Origin: an uncultured Myxococcales bacterium
GTDB lineage: Bacteria; Myxococcota_A; UBA9042; DTJE01
Reading direction: 5' to 3'
NCBI GenBank assembly: GCA_937975765.1
Contig: CALJUR010000084.1
Span: 1 to 52,191 of the forward strand
DNA: 52,191 nt
Part shown: piece after piece, positions 7,495 through 15,102 of the stretch
How the letters are laid out: each line of letters opens with the position of its first letter
Position numbering within the stretch: the stretch's first letter is position 1
Notes under the pieces: model-generated
What the model saw: only the letters and a program-made list of their open reading frames with translations
Told to the model about the DNA's origin: nothing
Database searches by the model: none
Translations under genes and position numbers: made by a program

Positions 7495-8811
7495 TCACCA
7501 TGTCCTCAGCACCTGGTCCCACAGGACCCAGCCGAGGACCCCCAGGCCCACCAGGGCGATCAGCCCTCCCACGCCCCACATCCACCAGGATGAGACGCGT
7601 TTCCTCTGGGTGCCCAGCACGACCATCGGGATCGTCTCGCGGCCTTCCAGCATCTCGACCAGGGCCGTGCCCTGCGTGCGGGTCGCGGACGGCCCCTCCA
7701 GGCCGGTCGCGACGCCCTTCAGGTCGTCCGAGGACAGCCGCCCGCCCGACACGCGCCCCAGGGTCTCGATCTGGATCGGGTTGCTGCCCTCGACCGGCAG
7801 CGTCTGTCCCGCGTACCGCATCATCGACAGGCTGAGGATCTCGTCCGAGATCAGCAGCGCCAGGCGCTCCTGGCTGGCACCCTCGGCCTCGACCGCCTGG
7901 GCCTCGTAGATCTCGCGCAGGAACTCGGCCAGGTCGTAGGACGTGACCTTCAGCCCTTCCCGGAACAGGTAGCCGGTCAGCGCGTCCACCATCTCGCGGG
8001 CGCTGTGGTAGCGCTTGCGCGGGTCGCGCGCCAGCGAGCGGCCCACCATGCGGTCCAGTTCCTCGGGCACGTCGGGGTTCAGCAGCGTCAACGACGGGAC
8101 CTCGGCCTTCTGGACCAGGTCCACGGTCTCCATCTCGGTCTTGCCCAGGAACAGCCGGCGGTTGGCCAGCAGTTCCCACAGCACGACGCCCGCGCTGAAG
8201 ATGTCGGCACGGTGGTCCACCGCCCGGCCGTCGATGGCCTCGGGCGACAGGTAGCTGAACTTCCCCTTGACGATGCCCGGGTCCGTCAGTTCCGCCTGGG
8301 TGATCGCCTTGGCCAGGCCGAAGTCCGTGACCTTGACCTCGCCGCCCTTGGAGATCAGCACGTTCGGCGGCGACACGTCCCGGTGCACGATGCCCAGCGG
8401 GTTGCCGTTGGCGTCCCGGCGGTCGTGCGCGTGGGCAAGGCCCTTCAGCATCTCGGCGACGACGAACAGCGCGATCGGGACCGGGAAGCGCTGGCCGACC
8501 TCGGACAGGCGCTGGAAGATCCGGCGGAGGTTGTAGCCGTCCACCAGTTCCATGACGATGAAGTACGTGCCCTGCGCGCGCCCGACGTCGAACACCTGCA
8601 CGATGTTCGCGTTGTTCAGGTGCATCGACAGCCGCGCCTCGTCCAGGAACATGTTGACGAACTTCGGCTGGCTGCACAGCGAGGGCAGGATCCTCTTGAT
8701 CGCGACCGCCTTCTCGAAGCCGTCGATGGTGATGGCCTTGGCCCGGTAGATCTCGGCCATGCCCCCCGCATCCAGCTTCTCGACGATCTTGTATCGCTGT
8801 CGTTCGCCCAT
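7495..8811 (-). CDS. Membrane-anchored Ser/Thr protein kinase (Hanks type)
   Basis: 438 aa from ATG at 8811. The N-terminal kinase domain (about residues 8-280) shows the Gly-rich loop DAGGMAEIYRAK, the Lys of VAIKRI, the catalytic loop IVHRDVSPPNVLI, VTDFGLAK and the SPE version of the APE motif in SYLSPEAI, so it should be active. The HRDVSPxN form is common in myxobacterial PknB-like kinases. A hydrophobic segment near the C-terminus (WWMWGVGGLIALVGLGVLGW) suggests a tail-anchored topology with the kinase in the cytoplasm and almost nothing outside. The next gene downstream is the small Cys-rich lipoprotein, overlapping or abutting the stop. Substrates cannot be inferred. Confidence 0.9.
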   Translation of the reverse strand: MGERQRYKIVEKLDAGGMAEIYRAKAITIDGFEKAVAIKRILPSLCSQPKFVNMFLDEARLSMHLNNANIVQVFDVGRAQGTYFIVMELVDGYNLRRIFQRLSEVGQRFPVPIALFVVAEMLKGLAHAHDRRDANGNPLGIVHRDVSPPNVLISKGGEVKVTDFGLAKAITQAELTDPGIVKGKFSYLSPEAIDGRAVDHRADIFSAGVVLWELLANRRLFLGKTEMETVDLVQKAEVPSLTLLNPDVPEELDRMVGRSLARDPRKRYHSAREMVDALTGYLFREGLKVTSYDLAEFLREIYEAQAVEAEGASQERLALLISDEILSLSMMRYAGQTLPVEGSNPIQIETLGRVSGGRLSSDDLKGVATGLEGPSATRTQGTALVEMLEGRETIPMVVLGTQRKRVSSWWMWGVGGLIALVGLGVLGWVLWDQVLRTW

Positions 8812-8820
8812 GGCGGAGGT

Positions 8821-8848
8821 ATCGTAGCAGCAATGATTCAGGACGCAA
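8821..8848 (-). promoter_or_regulatory. Candidate sigma-70 promoter for the Ser/Thr kinase
   Basis: Minus strand: TTGCGT... is read from 8848 down (complement ACGCAA at 8843-8848), and TACGAT (ATCGTA at 8821-8826) follows 16 bases later. It lies just upstream of the ATG at 8811, so the transcript would be nearly leaderless, consistent with the lack of a clear Shine-Dalgarno sequence. Confidence 0.4.
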
Positions 8849-8861
8849 ACGGTAGATGCCG

Positions 8862-8891
8862 TTGACGCGGATCGGGCGCGACGGATACGAT
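8862..8891 (+). promoter_or_regulatory. Candidate sigma-70 promoter for dnaN
   Basis: TTGACG (8862-8867) and TACGAT (8886-8891) are 18 bases apart, 30 bases upstream of the dnaN ATG. It is arranged back to back with the kinase promoter in a 109-base divergent region. No DnaA-box cluster was seen there. Confidence 0.5.
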
Positions 8892-8920
8892 AGGGCGCGC
8901 GATTCGAAGGGAGGGGGGCC

Positions 8921-10042
8921 ATGGAATTCGTCGCTGCCAAGAAGGACTTTGCCTCGGCGCTGCTGAAGGCGCAAGGGATCCCGGAACAGAAGAACCTCAG
9001 CAGCGTGATGGCGAACCTGCTGCTGGAGGCGACGGGCCCGGACGCGGTGCGCCTGACCGCCCAGTCCTACGAGGTCACGCTGGTGACCACCTTCCCGGCC
9101 CAGGTCGCCCAGGCCGGCCGCATGGCCCTGTCCGGCCGCAGCCTGGTGGACGCGGCCCGCATGCTGCCCGAGGCGCCGGTCCGCCTGCGCGCCACCCCGA
9201 ACCACTGGTCGGACCTGTCGGCCGGCCGCACCGAGTACAAGATCCCCGGCATCCTTCCCGAGAACATGCCCGAGGCGCAGGAGCCGCAGACCTCCCTGGA
9301 GATCAAGCTGCCGCGCGACCTGCTGGTCGAGATGGTGGACCGCGTGTCGTTCGCCCAGTCGATGGACGAGGGCCGCCCCAACCTGAACGGCATCTACCTG
9401 AAGGCGACGCCGGAAGGCGAGGCCGCCCGCATCGAGGCCGTGGCGACCGACGGCCACCGGCTGTCGCGGATGGTCCGCACGATCGAGGCCGCCGGCCTGG
9501 CGGAACCGGTCTCCGCCATCCTGCACCGCAAGGGCGTGACGGAACTCAAGCGCTTCCTGGAGGACGTCACCGACGTCGTCACCGTCGGCTTCCAGCGCAA
9601 CGCCGTCGTCTTCCGCGTCGCGACGGGCTTCCTGATGGTCCGGCAGATCGAACTGGAGTACCCGGACTACCACCGGGTCATCCCGTCCGAGGCCCACTGG
9701 CGCCTGGAGGTGGACCGCAACGAACTGCAGGGCGCCGTGAACCGCGCCGGCGTCATGATCTCCTCCGACAAGACCCCGCTGGTGCGCTTCAAGCTGGAGC
9801 CCGGCCGCCTGCAGGTGCTGGCCGAGGACCCCGAGCGCGGCCAGGGGCATTCCGAGATCGACGTGGGCTACGAGGGCGAGCCGCTGGAGATCTCCTACAA
9901 CAACAAGTACCTGCTGGACGCGCTGAAGGCGCTGCCCGGCCCCGCCGTCGTCGTGTCGGTCAAGGACCAGTCGTCGGCCACGCTGCTGTCCAGCGTCAAC
10001 GACGACGGCCTGCTGCAGTTGATCATGCCCGTGCGCGTGTAG
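8921..10042 (+). CDS. dnaN: DNA polymerase III subunit beta (sliding clamp)
   Basis: 373 aa, the usual bacterial clamp length. The clamp encircles DNA as a dimer and tethers polymerases and repair factors. Recognisable features are MEFVAAKKDFASALLKAQ, the three-fold repeated clamp fold, RPNLNGIYL, ATDGHRLS, PDYHRVIP and the C-terminal LIMPVRV that forms part of the partner-binding pocket. The start is ATG at 8921 behind a GGGAGGGG stretch. recF follows after six bases. dnaA is not next door, unlike the classic dnaA-dnaN-recF order. Confidence 0.97.
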   Translation: MEFVAAKKDFASALLKAQGIPEQKNLSSVMANLLLEATGPDAVRLTAQSYEVTLVTTFPAQVAQAGRMALSGRSLVDAARMLPEAPVRLRATPNHWSDLSAGRTEYKIPGILPENMPEAQEPQTSLEIKLPRDLLVEMVDRVSFAQSMDEGRPNLNGIYLKATPEGEAARIEAVATDGHRLSRMVRTIEAAGLAEPVSAILHRKGVTELKRFLEDVTDVVTVGFQRNAVVFRVATGFLMVRQIELEYPDYHRVIPSEAHWRLEVDRNELQGAVNRAGVMISSDKTPLVRFKLEPGRLQVLAEDPERGQGHSEIDVGYEGEPLEISYNNKYLLDALKALPGPAVVVSVKDQSSATLLSSVNDDGLLQLIMPVRV

Positions 10043-10048
10043 GCCCCG

Positions 10049-11158
10049 ATGCGCCTCGTCCGGCTGGACCTGCGCTGCTTCCGCAACATCCGCGAAGCCA
10101 CGATCGCGTTCGGCCCCGGGGTCAACCTGGTCCTGGGCGCGAACGGCCAGGGCAAGACGAACCTGGTCGAGGCGGTGTCGTTCCTGTCCTGGCTGAAGTC
10201 CTTCCGCACCTCCCGCAGCGCGGACCTGCCCACCACCGGCGAGGCGGCGGCGTACCTGCTGGGGCGCGTCGAGGGCGGGCCGGCGGCGCACGAGATCGAG
10301 GTGACGGTCGGCGCGGGAAGCCGGCGCGCATCGGTGGACGGCAAGGGGGTGCGGTCGCCCCGCGAGTGCCTGGCGGTGCTGGCGGTGGCGTGCCTGTCGC
10401 CGGACGACCCGGCGGTGCTGGAAGGGGGACCGGACGGGCGGCGGCTGCTGCTGGACCGGCTGCTGGTGCTGCTGCGGCCGGCGGCAGGGGCGCTGCTGCA
10501 GCGGTACGCCCGGCACCTGAAGGAGCGCAACCGGCTGCTGAAGGAGGAACCCGGCGCGGTGGACCCGCGGCTGCTGGAGGCGGCGGACGAGGCGCTGGCC
10601 ACCTGCGGGGCGGAGGTGGCGATCGCGCGGATCGAGGCGCTGGCACGGCTGGCGGCCCGCCTGCCGGGAACGCTGTCCGACATGTCGGGGAACGACCTGG
10701 GCGTGGTGCTGCGGTACGAGGCGCGCTGGGCGGCCGGGCGGGATCCCTCGCCCGAGGCGCTGCTGCGGGCGCTGCACGAACGCCGGCCCGCGGACCTTGC
10801 GCTGGGCTATACTACCGCCGGTCCCCACGCCGACGACCTCGACGTCGTCCTCCAGGGAAGGAGGGCTCGCGGGAGTGCCAGCCGCGGGCAGAAGAAGGTC
10901 CTGATGCTGGCGTGGAAGGCCGCCGAGGCGCTGGAGTACGAGGGGACGGCGGGCGAGGCGCCGGTGCTGGTGCTGGACGACGCGCTGGCGGACCTGGACC
11001 CCGAGCGCCAGGAGAGGGTGATCGCGGTCCTGCGGTCCTACCCGGGGCAGGCGTTCGTGACCAGCGCGGTGGCGTCCCGGGACGCGGTGCGCGGCGCGAC
11101 GGTGTTCCGGGCGACGGCGGGGACGTTCTTGCGGGAGGACACATGGGCCGGTTCGTGA
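10049..11158 (+). CDS. recF: DNA replication/repair protein RecF
   Basis: 369 aa. An SMC-like ATPase that helps load RecA at gaps in the RecFOR pathway. The Walker A loop is GANGQGKTNLVEA near residues 30-42. The signature region is around ASRGQKK, and the Walker B segment LVLDDALADLDPERQ is near the C-terminus. The N-terminus MRLVRLDLRCFRNI is typical. It starts six bases after dnaN, and its last 16 bases overlap the start of murA, so dnaN-recF-murA form one transcription unit. Confidence 0.95.
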   Translation: MRLVRLDLRCFRNIREATIAFGPGVNLVLGANGQGKTNLVEAVSFLSWLKSFRTSRSADLPTTGEAAAYLLGRVEGGPAAHEIEVTVGAGSRRASVDGKGVRSPRECLAVLAVACLSPDDPAVLEGGPDGRRLLLDRLLVLLRPAAGALLQRYARHLKERNRLLKEEPGAVDPRLLEAADEALATCGAEVAIARIEALARLAARLPGTLSDMSGNDLGVVLRYEARWAAGRDPSPEALLRALHERRPADLALGYTTAGPHADDLDVVLQGRRARGSASRGQKKVLMLAWKAAEALEYEGTAGEAPVLVLDDALADLDPERQERVIAVLRSYPGQAFVTSAVASRDAVRGATVFRATAGTFLREDTWAGS

Positions 11159-12465
11159 TCGACGGCGGGTACCGGGTGGCGGGCGAGGTCGTCCCGTCCG
11201 GCAACAAGAACGAGGCCCTGCCGGCGCTGGCGGCGTGCCTGCTGACCGACGAGGAGGTCGTCCTCGAGAACCTGCCCCGGATCCGGGACGTCGAGGTGAT
11301 GGTCCAGATCCTCCAGGACCTGGGCGCCGAGGCGGAGTGGACGGGGTCGAACCGGCTGCGCGTGAAGGCCGTCGAGGTGCGCAAGAGCGCGCTGGACCCG
11401 GCGCTGGGCCGCCGCGTGCGCGCGTCGGTGCTGTTCGCGGGGTCGCTGATGGCCCGCCGGCACGAGGTCGTGCTGCCCCCGCCCGGCGGCGACGTCATCG
11501 GCCGGCGCAAGCTGGACACGCACTTCGACGCGCTGATGGCGCTGGGCGCCACGCTGGATGTCGGCGATTCCTACCGGCTGCGGGCGGACGCGCTGGTCGG
11601 CGGCGAGATGTTCCTGGAGGAGGCCTCCGTCACCGCGACCGAGAACGCCATCATGGCGGCGGCGCTGGCGAAGGGCACGACGGTCATCGAGAACGCGGCC
11701 TGCGAGCCGCACGTGCGGGGCCTGTGCCGCATGCTGTCGGCCATGGGAGCGCGCATCGGCGGCATCGGCACCAACACGCTGACCATCGAGGGCGTGGACC
11801 GGCTGCACGGGGCGACGCACGTGGTCGGACCGGACTACCTGGAGGTCGGCTCGTACATCGGCCTGGCCGCGGTGATGGGCGACGGCGTCACGATCCACGG
11901 CGCGAACCCGCGCGAACTGCGCAAGATCCGCGGGGTGTTCGAGACGCTGGGCGTCCAGATGCAGTTCTCGGAGGCGGGCGAGGCTGCGACACCGGGCGGC
12001 TGCCCCGGCGGCAAGGTCTTCGTTCCCGGGCGGCAGCAGTTGCGGGTCCGGCCCGACCTGCTGGGCGCGATCCCGCAGATCGACGACGCGCCGTGGCCGC
12101 AGTTCCCGACGGACCTGATGTCGATCGCGATCGTCGTGGCGACGCAGTCCGCCGGCACCACCCTGTTCTTCGAGAAGATGTTCGAAGGCCGCATGTTCTT
12201 CGTGGACGGCCTGATCGGCATGGGCGCGTCGATCATCCTGTGCGACCCGCACCGGGTGGTGGTCGCCGGCCCGTCGCGACTGTACGGCACGACGCTGGAG
12301 AGCCCGGACGTGCGCGCCGGCATGGCGCTGCTGATCGCCAGCCTGGCGGCCACCGGGCGATCCGTGATCGGCAACATCCGGCAGATCGACCGCGGCTACG
12401 AGCGCGTGGACGAGAAACTGCGCCTGCTGGGCGCGCGGATCGAGCGCCTCGACGAGGACGGCTGA
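11143..12465 (+). CDS. murA: UDP-N-acetylglucosamine 1-carboxyvinyltransferase, Asp-type active site
   Basis: 440 aa. The enzyme transfers enolpyruvate from PEP to UDP-GlcNAc, the first committed step of peptidoglycan synthesis, in the cytoplasm. The start is ATG at 11143 behind GGGAGG, inside the end of recF. Family residues are present: SGNKNEAL (Lys22/Asn23), RVRAS, the catalytic loop, QFPTDLMS with the general-base Asp, and the C-terminal IDRGYERVDEKL. In the loop the usual GGCAIGAR reads GGDVIGRR, so the Cys that fosfomycin alkylates is Asp at residue 117 (codon GAC, 11491-11493). Cys-to-Asp MurA enzymes occur naturally (for example in mycobacteria and chlamydiae) and are active but fosfomycin-insensitive. 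Confidence 0.95.
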   Translation: MGRFVIDGGYRVAGEVVPSGNKNEALPALAACLLTDEEVVLENLPRIRDVEVMVQILQDLGAEAEWTGSNRLRVKAVEVRKSALDPALGRRVRASVLFAGSLMARRHEVVLPPPGGDVIGRRKLDTHFDALMALGATLDVGDSYRLRADALVGGEMFLEEASVTATENAIMAAALAKGTTVIENAACEPHVRGLCRMLSAMGARIGGIGTNTLTIEGVDRLHGATHVVGPDYLEVGSYIGLAAVMGDGVTIHGANPRELRKIRGVFETLGVQMQFSEAGEAATPGGCPGGKVFVPGRQQLRVRPDLLGAIPQIDDAPWPQFPTDLMSIAIVVATQSAGTTLFFEKMFEGRMFFVDGLIGMGASIILCDPHRVVVAGPSRLYGTTLESPDVRAGMALLIASLAATGRSVIGNIRQIDRGYERVDEKLRLLGARIERLDEDG

Positions 12466-12529
12466 CCCGGCCTTCCGGCCCCTTCCCGGCGAAGCCCCCG
12501 GCGTGCATCGAACCCCCGGAAACTCCGGT

Positions 12530-12557
12530 TTGACGTCTTATTGAAAATGCCTATCAT
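12530..12557 (+). promoter_or_regulatory. feoAB promoter overlapping a Fur-box-like site
   Basis: TTGACG (12530-12535) and TATCAT (12552-12557) are 16 bases apart. The 7-1-7 sequence TGAAAATGCCTATCA (12542-12556) matches the Fur core TGATAAT-N-ATTATCA at 11 of 14 arm positions and covers the -10 box. Iron-bound Fur there would block RNA polymerase, which fits ferrous-iron uptake genes. Assignment is by motif only. Confidence 0.55.
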
Positions 12558-12596
12558 CTGCTCGGGAGGTGTGAGGCTCCCTTGGCGAGGACGACG

Positions 12597-12842
12597 ATGA
12601 CCCTGGCGGAAGCGACGGTCGGGAAGCGGGTGAAGGTGGTCGGGCGGACCCGTCCGCGGTGCGGCGATCCCGAGTGCATCGCCGGGCTGGGCATCCACAT
12701 CGGCGAGGAGGTCGTGGTCCTTCGGGCGGCGCCCTTCCGGGGCCCGCTGCTGATCGAGGTCCCCTCCTCGGGCGTCCGGGTGGCGATGGGACGGGGCATG
12801 GCCCGCGCCGTCGTCGTGGAACCCGTCGATGCCGCGGCGTAG
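12597..12842 (+). CDS. feoA: FeoA family protein
   Basis: 81 aa from ATG at 12597, which has GAGG six bases upstream. A TTG at 12582 would add five residues. The small SH3-like fold is suggested by MTLAEATVGKRVKVVGRT, GLGIHIGEEVVVL and a VRVAMGRGMARAV-type ending, the usual FeoA pattern. FeoA is a cytoplasmic accessory factor of the FeoB ferrous-iron transporter. The reading frame ends 14 bases inside feoB, so the two should be translated together. Confidence 0.88.
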   Translation: MTLAEATVGKRVKVVGRTRPRCGDPECIAGLGIHIGEEVVVLRAAPFRGPLLIEVPSSGVRVAMGRGMARAVVVEPVDAAA

Positions 12843-14811
12843 AACCCGTCCTTCCCTGCCCTCCCGGTCCCTCCCGGACCCGGCTTCCGAGCCGTTGATC
12901 GTCCTGGTGGGCCAGCCGAACTGCGGCAAGAGCACCCTCTTCAACGCGCTGGCCGGATTCAAGGCCAACACCGGCAACTTCCCCGGCACGTCGGTCGCCT
13001 ACACCGAGAGCCGCGTCGCCATCGGGGGGCTGCACGCCCGCATCGTGGACCTCCCGGGGACCTACTCGCTGACGCCCCGCGACGGCGCCGAGGAGGTGAC
13101 CCGGCGCTTCCTGGAGGAGGGACGGCCGGACGCCGTGATCGCGGTGGTGGACGCGTCGGTGCTGTCCCGCAGCCTCGAGATGACGCTGGAACTGCTGGAG
13201 ACCGGCCTGCCGCTGGTGGTCGCCCTGAACATGATGGACGAGGCCCGCCGCAAGGGCATCGAGGTGGACGTGGCGGCGCTGCAGGCGCGGCTGGGCGTCC
13301 CGGTGGTGCCGACGGTGGCGACCCGCGGCGAAGGGGTCGTGGCGGTGGCGGCGAAGGCGCTGGCCGCGTCGTCGCGGAAGCGGCCCGGCATCCCGCCGGT
13401 CTATGACCGGGACGTGGAGGAGGCGCTGGAGCAGTTGCAGGCGGCGATCCCGGAAGGGGCGCTGCAGGGGCTGGACCTGCCGCGACGCTTCGTGGCGGCG
13501 CGGCTGCTGGACAACGACGCGTTCCTCCAGCGGCGGCTGGAAGGCCCGGGAAACACGACCTTCCTGCAGCGGGCGGCGGATCTGCGGCAGCAGTTGGCCG
13601 AGATGCACCACTGGCCCGAGGAGAGCGTGTTCGGCAGCCACCGGCACGCCGTCGCGGTCGACCTGTTCGAGGCGGTGGCGACGGTGCGGTCCAGGCAGCG
13701 GCGGTCGAAGCGCGAGCGCCTGGACAACGTGCTGATGCACCCGTTCTGGGGACTGGTCTTCGCGGCCGCGGCCCTGGCTGGGCTGTTCCTGGTGGCCTTC
13801 CTCGTCGGGAACCTCGTCGCGGGGTGGGTGCAGGCGCCGTTCGATGCGCTGGCGCAGGCGCTGCTGCCCGACCCTGGCCGGAACGTCTGGACCCACCTGG
13901 GGAAGGGCCTGCTGGACGGCGTCGCGGGGGGCCTGGGGATCGTGCTGCCGTACCTGCTGCCGCTGCTGCTGATCCTGTCGCTGATGGAGGACGTCGGCTA
14001 CCTGCCGCGCGCCGCCTTCCTGGTGGACGGCCTGCTGCACCGGGTCGGCCTGCACGGCAAGAGCGTCATCCCGCTGATCCTGGGCTACGGCTGCAACGTG
14101 CCGGGCATCCTGGGAACGCGGATCCTGGAGAGCCCGCGCGACCGCGTGATCACGGCGCTGCTGGTGCCGCTGACCGCCTGCTCGGCGCGCACCGTCGTGA
14201 TCCTGGCCCTGGTCGCCGCGACGATGGGACCCCTGGCGGCGCTGGGCGTGTACCTGCTGAACATCCTGGTGACGGCCGCCGCGTCCCGGGTGCTGTCGGC
14301 CATCGTGCCGGGCAGCGCGCCCGGCCTGCTGATGGACATCCCGCCCTACCGGGTCCCGCCGATCCGCGCAGTGGCGAAGAAGGTCTGGTTCCGGGTCAGC
14401 GAGTTCCTGGTGTCGGCCTGGCCCGTGCTGATCGCGGCGTCGCTGGTGCTGGGCCTGCTGGAGCACCTGGGCGTGGCCGACGCCATCAACGGGGCGCTGC
14501 GACCGGTGACCGAGGACCTGCTGGGCCTGCCCGGCGCGCTGGGCGTCACGCTGTTCTTCGGCATCCTGCGGAAGGAGCTGACGCTGGTGATGATGTTCCA
14601 GGCGCTGGGCACGACCGACGTCGCCTCGGTGCTGACCCCGGCGCAGTTGCTGACCTTCACGCTGTTCGTGACCTTCTACATCCCTTGCGTCTCGACGCTG
14701 GCCGCGCAGGTCCACGAGGTGGGGTGGCGATGGACGGTGGTCGGAGTGATCCTGAACACCGGCATCGCCCTGGCCGTCGCCATGGCGGCCCGCCTCGCGA
14801 TGGCCCTGTAG
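12829..14811 (+). CDS. feoB: Ferrous iron transport protein B
   Basis: 660 aa, shorter than the E. coli protein (773) and without a FeoC neighbour. The N-terminal G domain has LVGQPNCGKSTLFNAL (G1), NFPGTSV (G2 region), VDLPGTYSL (G3) and LNMMDE (G4). The membrane part (from about residue 300) includes the two gate-type segments, each with a Cys: GYGCNVPGILGTR with TACSARTV after the first, and FYIPCVSTLA in the second. These are the core signatures of Fe(II) transport in the inner membrane. The ATG at 12829 overlaps the end of feoA. The TAG stop is formed by the TGTAGGGCGGGG start of a family-B repeat. Confidence 0.95.
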   Translation: MPRRRTRPSLPSRSLPDPASEPLIVLVGQPNCGKSTLFNALAGFKANTGNFPGTSVAYTESRVAIGGLHARIVDLPGTYSLTPRDGAEEVTRRFLEEGRPDAVIAVVDASVLSRSLEMTLELLETGLPLVVALNMMDEARRKGIEVDVAALQARLGVPVVPTVATRGEGVVAVAAKALAASSRKRPGIPPVYDRDVEEALEQLQAAIPEGALQGLDLPRRFVAARLLDNDAFLQRRLEGPGNTTFLQRAADLRQQLAEMHHWPEESVFGSHRHAVAVDLFEAVATVRSRQRRSKRERLDNVLMHPFWGLVFAAAALAGLFLVAFLVGNLVAGWVQAPFDALAQALLPDPGRNVWTHLGKGLLDGVAGGLGIVLPYLLPLLLILSLMEDVGYLPRAAFLVDGLLHRVGLHGKSVIPLILGYGCNVPGILGTRILESPRDRVITALLVPLTACSARTVVILALVAATMGPLAALGVYLLNILVTAAASRVLSAIVPGSAPGLLMDIPPYRVPPIRAVAKKVWFRVSEFLVSAWPVLIAASLVLGLLEHLGVADAINGALRPVTEDLLGLPGALGVTLFFGILRKELTLVMMFQALGTTDVASVLTPAQLLTFTLFVTFYIPCVSTLAAQVHEVGWRWTVVGVILNTGIALAVAMAARLAMAL

Positions 14812-14901
14812 GGCGGGGGCCCCGTCCCCCGCCTGCCGGTTCCCGCGACGTGTCCCGGCGCGCCGGACGTCCCGGGCGGGGCACGGGGGCCCCGCCCTAC
14901 A
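14807..14901 (+). repeat. Family-B 95-bp element with 27-bp terminal inverted repeats
   Basis: The left end 14807-14833 and the right end 14875-14901 are inverted copies of one 27-base sequence beginning TGTAGGGCGGGG (25 of 27 match). About 41 bases lie between them. Each end is itself able to fold as a GC hairpin. The left end contributes the feoB stop codon. There is no internal reading frame, so this looks like a miniature inverted-repeat element. Confidence 0.7.
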
Positions 14902-14920
14902 TTCCGGTCCGCGCCACCGG
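14822..14920 (+). repeat. 99-bp direct duplication, copy 1
   Basis: Matches 15004-15102 at an offset of 182 bases with three mismatches in 99. This copy contains a dead duplicate of the last codons of the GT39 gene plus family-B sequence, and ends exactly where the family-A segment begins. Confidence 0.85.
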
Positions 14921-15003
14921 AATTCAGGGACAGTCACCATTATTGGTGAGTCAACCGCTTGTAATCATGAACATCTTGTCGGGCCAGTAGGGAGATCCAT
15001 TCG
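14919..15003 (+). mobile_element. Family-A partial element A2 (left arm only)
   Basis: GGAATTC then GGGACAGTCACCATTATT (14927-14944), eight bases, AACC (14953-14956), then TTGTAATCATG, which aligns with the start of copy A3. No right arm is present: the segment stops where the second copy of the 99-bp duplication starts. It is a truncated, non-coding relative of the RAYT element. Confidence 0.75.
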
Positions 15004-15102
15004 CCGTCCCCCGCCTGCCGGTTCCCGCGACGTGTCCCGGCGCGCCGGGCGTCCCGGGCGGGGCACGGGGGCCCCGTCCTACATTCCGGTCCGCGCCGCC
15101 GG
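15004..15102 (+). repeat. 99-bp direct duplication, copy 2
   Basis: Second copy of 14822-14920. It runs into the true 3' end of the GT39 gene (stop codon at 15079-15081) and includes an inverted family-B end at 15057-15083, so this copy carries the functional gene terminus. Confidence 0.85.

Noticed and set aside
8812..8920. Replication origin next to dnaN
   Set aside because: dnaN-recF often lie near oriC, but this 109-base region has no DnaA-box cluster or AT-rich unwinding stretch, and dnaA is absent.
12538..14940. 800-aa minus-strand frame opposite feoB
   Set aside because: Starts inside a family-A repeat and reads through feoB in antisense; composition is Gln/Arg/His-rich and not protein-like.
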